DNA of 64,000 nt from Paenibacillus hunanensis (GTDB lineage: Bacteria > Bacillota > Bacilli > Paenibacillales > Paenibacillaceae): NCBI RefSeq assembly GCF_014645615.1, contig NZ_BMMB01000005.1:1-64000 (forward strand), written 5' to 3'. The first letter of the stretch is position 1. Each line of letters begins with the position of its first letter. Position numbers and translations under genes: made by a program. Below the pieces are notes generated by a model. The model was not told the DNA's origin, did no database searches, and was given only the letters and a program-made list of their open reading frames with translations. Below, in pieces: positions 62,718 to 64,000 of the stretch.

Positions 62718-64000
62718 CGTATAGCTCCCCTTTGTTATATGGAATACGAATATGGAACGCCGTGCACACATCAGGCTCACTCTGAATCTGTAGCCCATAG
62801 TCCGAGCCAAAGGTCAGGCGAATCCGCTCCATAATATTCGTTAGCCCGATGCCCTTCCCACGCGTCTGTATCTGCCCCTGATGCAGACGCTCCAGAAATT
62901 CTGCCGTCATACCTGGCCCATCATCCTCTACCACGATATGCACCTCATCCTGCTCCCTCCATGCCCTGATGCGAATATGGCATGCCTCGATCTTAGGCTC
63001 CAGCGCATAATGGATCGCATTCTCAACGAGCGGCTGTAGCGTCAGCTTAGGGATCAGCGTATCCCCCAGCTCCGGTGGCACCTCAATCGTAAAATTCAGC
63101 CGTTCCTCAAATCGCATCCGCTGAATCGTGACATAGCTGCGCACGATGTCCAGCTCATCCTCCAGCCGAATGACCTTGTCCGTCATATTGACCGAGCTAC
63201 GTAGCAGAAAGCCCAGCGCCTCGACCATCCGCGAAATTTCCGGTTGCTTGTTCATTTTCGCCATCCAGTTAATCGACTCCAGCGTGTTATATAGAAAATG
63301 AGGATCGATCTGTGCTTGCAGTGCCTTCAGCTCGGTTTCACGGATAACGAGCTGCTTGGCATAATTTTCATCGATCAGCTCCCGAATACGGCGCAGCATT
63401 CGATTAAAGGTACGATGCAGCAGCCCTACTTCATTTTGCGCCCTTGTCGTCGCTGGATCAGCAGGTAGCTCGCCCAGCTGATCCAGATTGCCCGTTTCCA
63501 CGGTACGCATCTTTTGCAGCAGTCGTTCCATCGGATGGGTGATGCTGCGAGATAGCTTCGTACCGAGCAGCAATGCCAGCAGGAAAATACCGATAAATAC
63601 AAACGTCACTAATTGCTTGATCCAGATCACACGCTGAAACATCGAATCAAATGGCGTCATATGCAGATACGTCCAGCCTGTATATGGGGACTGAATGCGT
63701 GCGGAGAAGTAGCTTTCCGAGTTCCCTGCGATCACACCGTACGGCTTGCTGCCACCTAATCCCTCGTCGATTATCGTACGACCGAGCGGAAGCTGCTCAG
63801 GATAGAGAATTTTCCCACCATCCGAGATGATTAGCTGACTGCCTGAGCTACTTTCCACCTGCTCCTGTACGATGCGATCGATCCGTACTCGAATCATAAT
63901 CGTGCCCAGATCATGCAGCGTGAAGGTCGAACCACTGAACTGCTTGAACTGGCGCACAGCGATCAGCTCGCCCTTATCTCCAGCATACCAGGCATTTGAG
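62692..64000 (-). CDS. YesM-like sensor histidine kinase (5' end outside the window)
   Basis: The frame stays open through the right edge (...NAWYAGDKGELIAV before RQFKQ), so the gene is truncated by the window and its start is not visible. The visible part has an extracellular sensor segment, a membrane segment (LVTFVFIGIFLLALLLGTKL), a HAMP-like region, the phospho-His site LQAQIDPHFLYNTLESINWM and an ATPase domain (VENAIHYALEPKIEACHI, DDGPGMTAEFL, TRGKGIGLTNIMERI). It pairs with the response regulator, which it overlaps by 26 bases, as in Yes-type two-component systems for glycan sensing. Confidence 0.92.
   Translation of the reverse strand, partial: SNAWYAGDKGELIAVRQFKQFSGSTFTLHDLGTIMIRVRIDRIVQEQVESSSGSQLIISDGGKILYPEQLPLGRTIIDEGLGGSKPYGVIAGNSESYFSARIQSPYTGWTYLHMTPFDSMFQRVIWIKQLVTFVFIGIFLLALLLGTKLSRSITHPMERLLQKMRTVETGNLDQLGELPADPATTRAQNEVGLLHRTFNRMLRRIRELIDENYAKQLVIRETELKALQAQIDPHFLYNTLESINWMAKMNKQPEISRMVEALGFLLRSSVNMTDKVIRLEDELDIVRSYVTIQRMRFEERLNFTIEVPPELGDTLIPKLTLQPLVENAIHYALEPKIEACHIRIRAWREQDEVHIVVEDDGPGMTAEFLERLHQGQIQTRGKGIGLTNIMERIRLTFGSDYGLQIQSEPDVCTAFHIRIPYNKGELYDVQSAVGG

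Overview
The window looks like a chromosomal segment of a Paenibacillus-type Firmicute. The signs are strong AGGAGG-type ribosome binding sites, mid-range base composition with AT-rich intergenic stretches, YesM/YesN-type two-component genes beside a sugar ABC operon, LytR-CpsA-Psr and YjgB-type wall/secreted proteins, and several secreted proteins with the copper-amine-oxidase-N1-like domain. No rRNA, tRNA, IS transposase or CRISPR array was seen.

Layout. 1-1900: a guanine/hypoxanthine permease read leftwards behind a guanine riboswitch and leader terminator. 2.4-14.9 kb: a reductive pyrimidine-degradation region with an NMT1/ThiY-like ABC importer, a class III aminotransferase, a PucR regulator, PreT-PreA dihydropyrimidine dehydrogenase, dihydropyrimidinase and a coupled 75-aa protein. 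The expected beta-ureidopropionase is not in the window. 15-21 kb: an ECF-promoter lipoprotein, a 17-copy heptamer repeat, small proteins, and a GPH transporter/feruloyl-esterase-like hydrolase/LacI set. 21.5-26.8 kb: an Mrr-like nuclease, RluF, a GIY-YIG protein and an AT-rich three-gene Thoeris anti-phage system (TIR, SIR2-SLOG ThsA, second TIR). 27-49 kb: housekeeping and envelope genes (guaA, lipases, DedA, Bcp, Usp, GNAT, an ABC-2 exporter, LCP, hemL, TetR-YjgB, a MocR/EamA divergent pair). 49-64 kb: a carbohydrate locus with a 1,246-aa secreted DUF5695/LamG-like protein, a GH105 hydrolase, a CUT1 sugar importer with a cre site, two tandem copper-amine-oxidase-N1-like proteins, and a YesN/YesM two-component pair whose kinase runs off the right edge.

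The most unusual signals are: (i) the dual-TIR Thoeris operon; (ii) a dispersed ~130-200 bp palindromic intergenic element present in at least six clear copies and two diverged ones, with stem-preserving changes between copies; (iii) short tandem repeats that grow out of hairpin arms or sit near those elements; (iv) a shared TGTCTAAT half-site in the two control regions of the pyrimidine genes. All functional assignments are from reading motifs by eye; no database search was possible.
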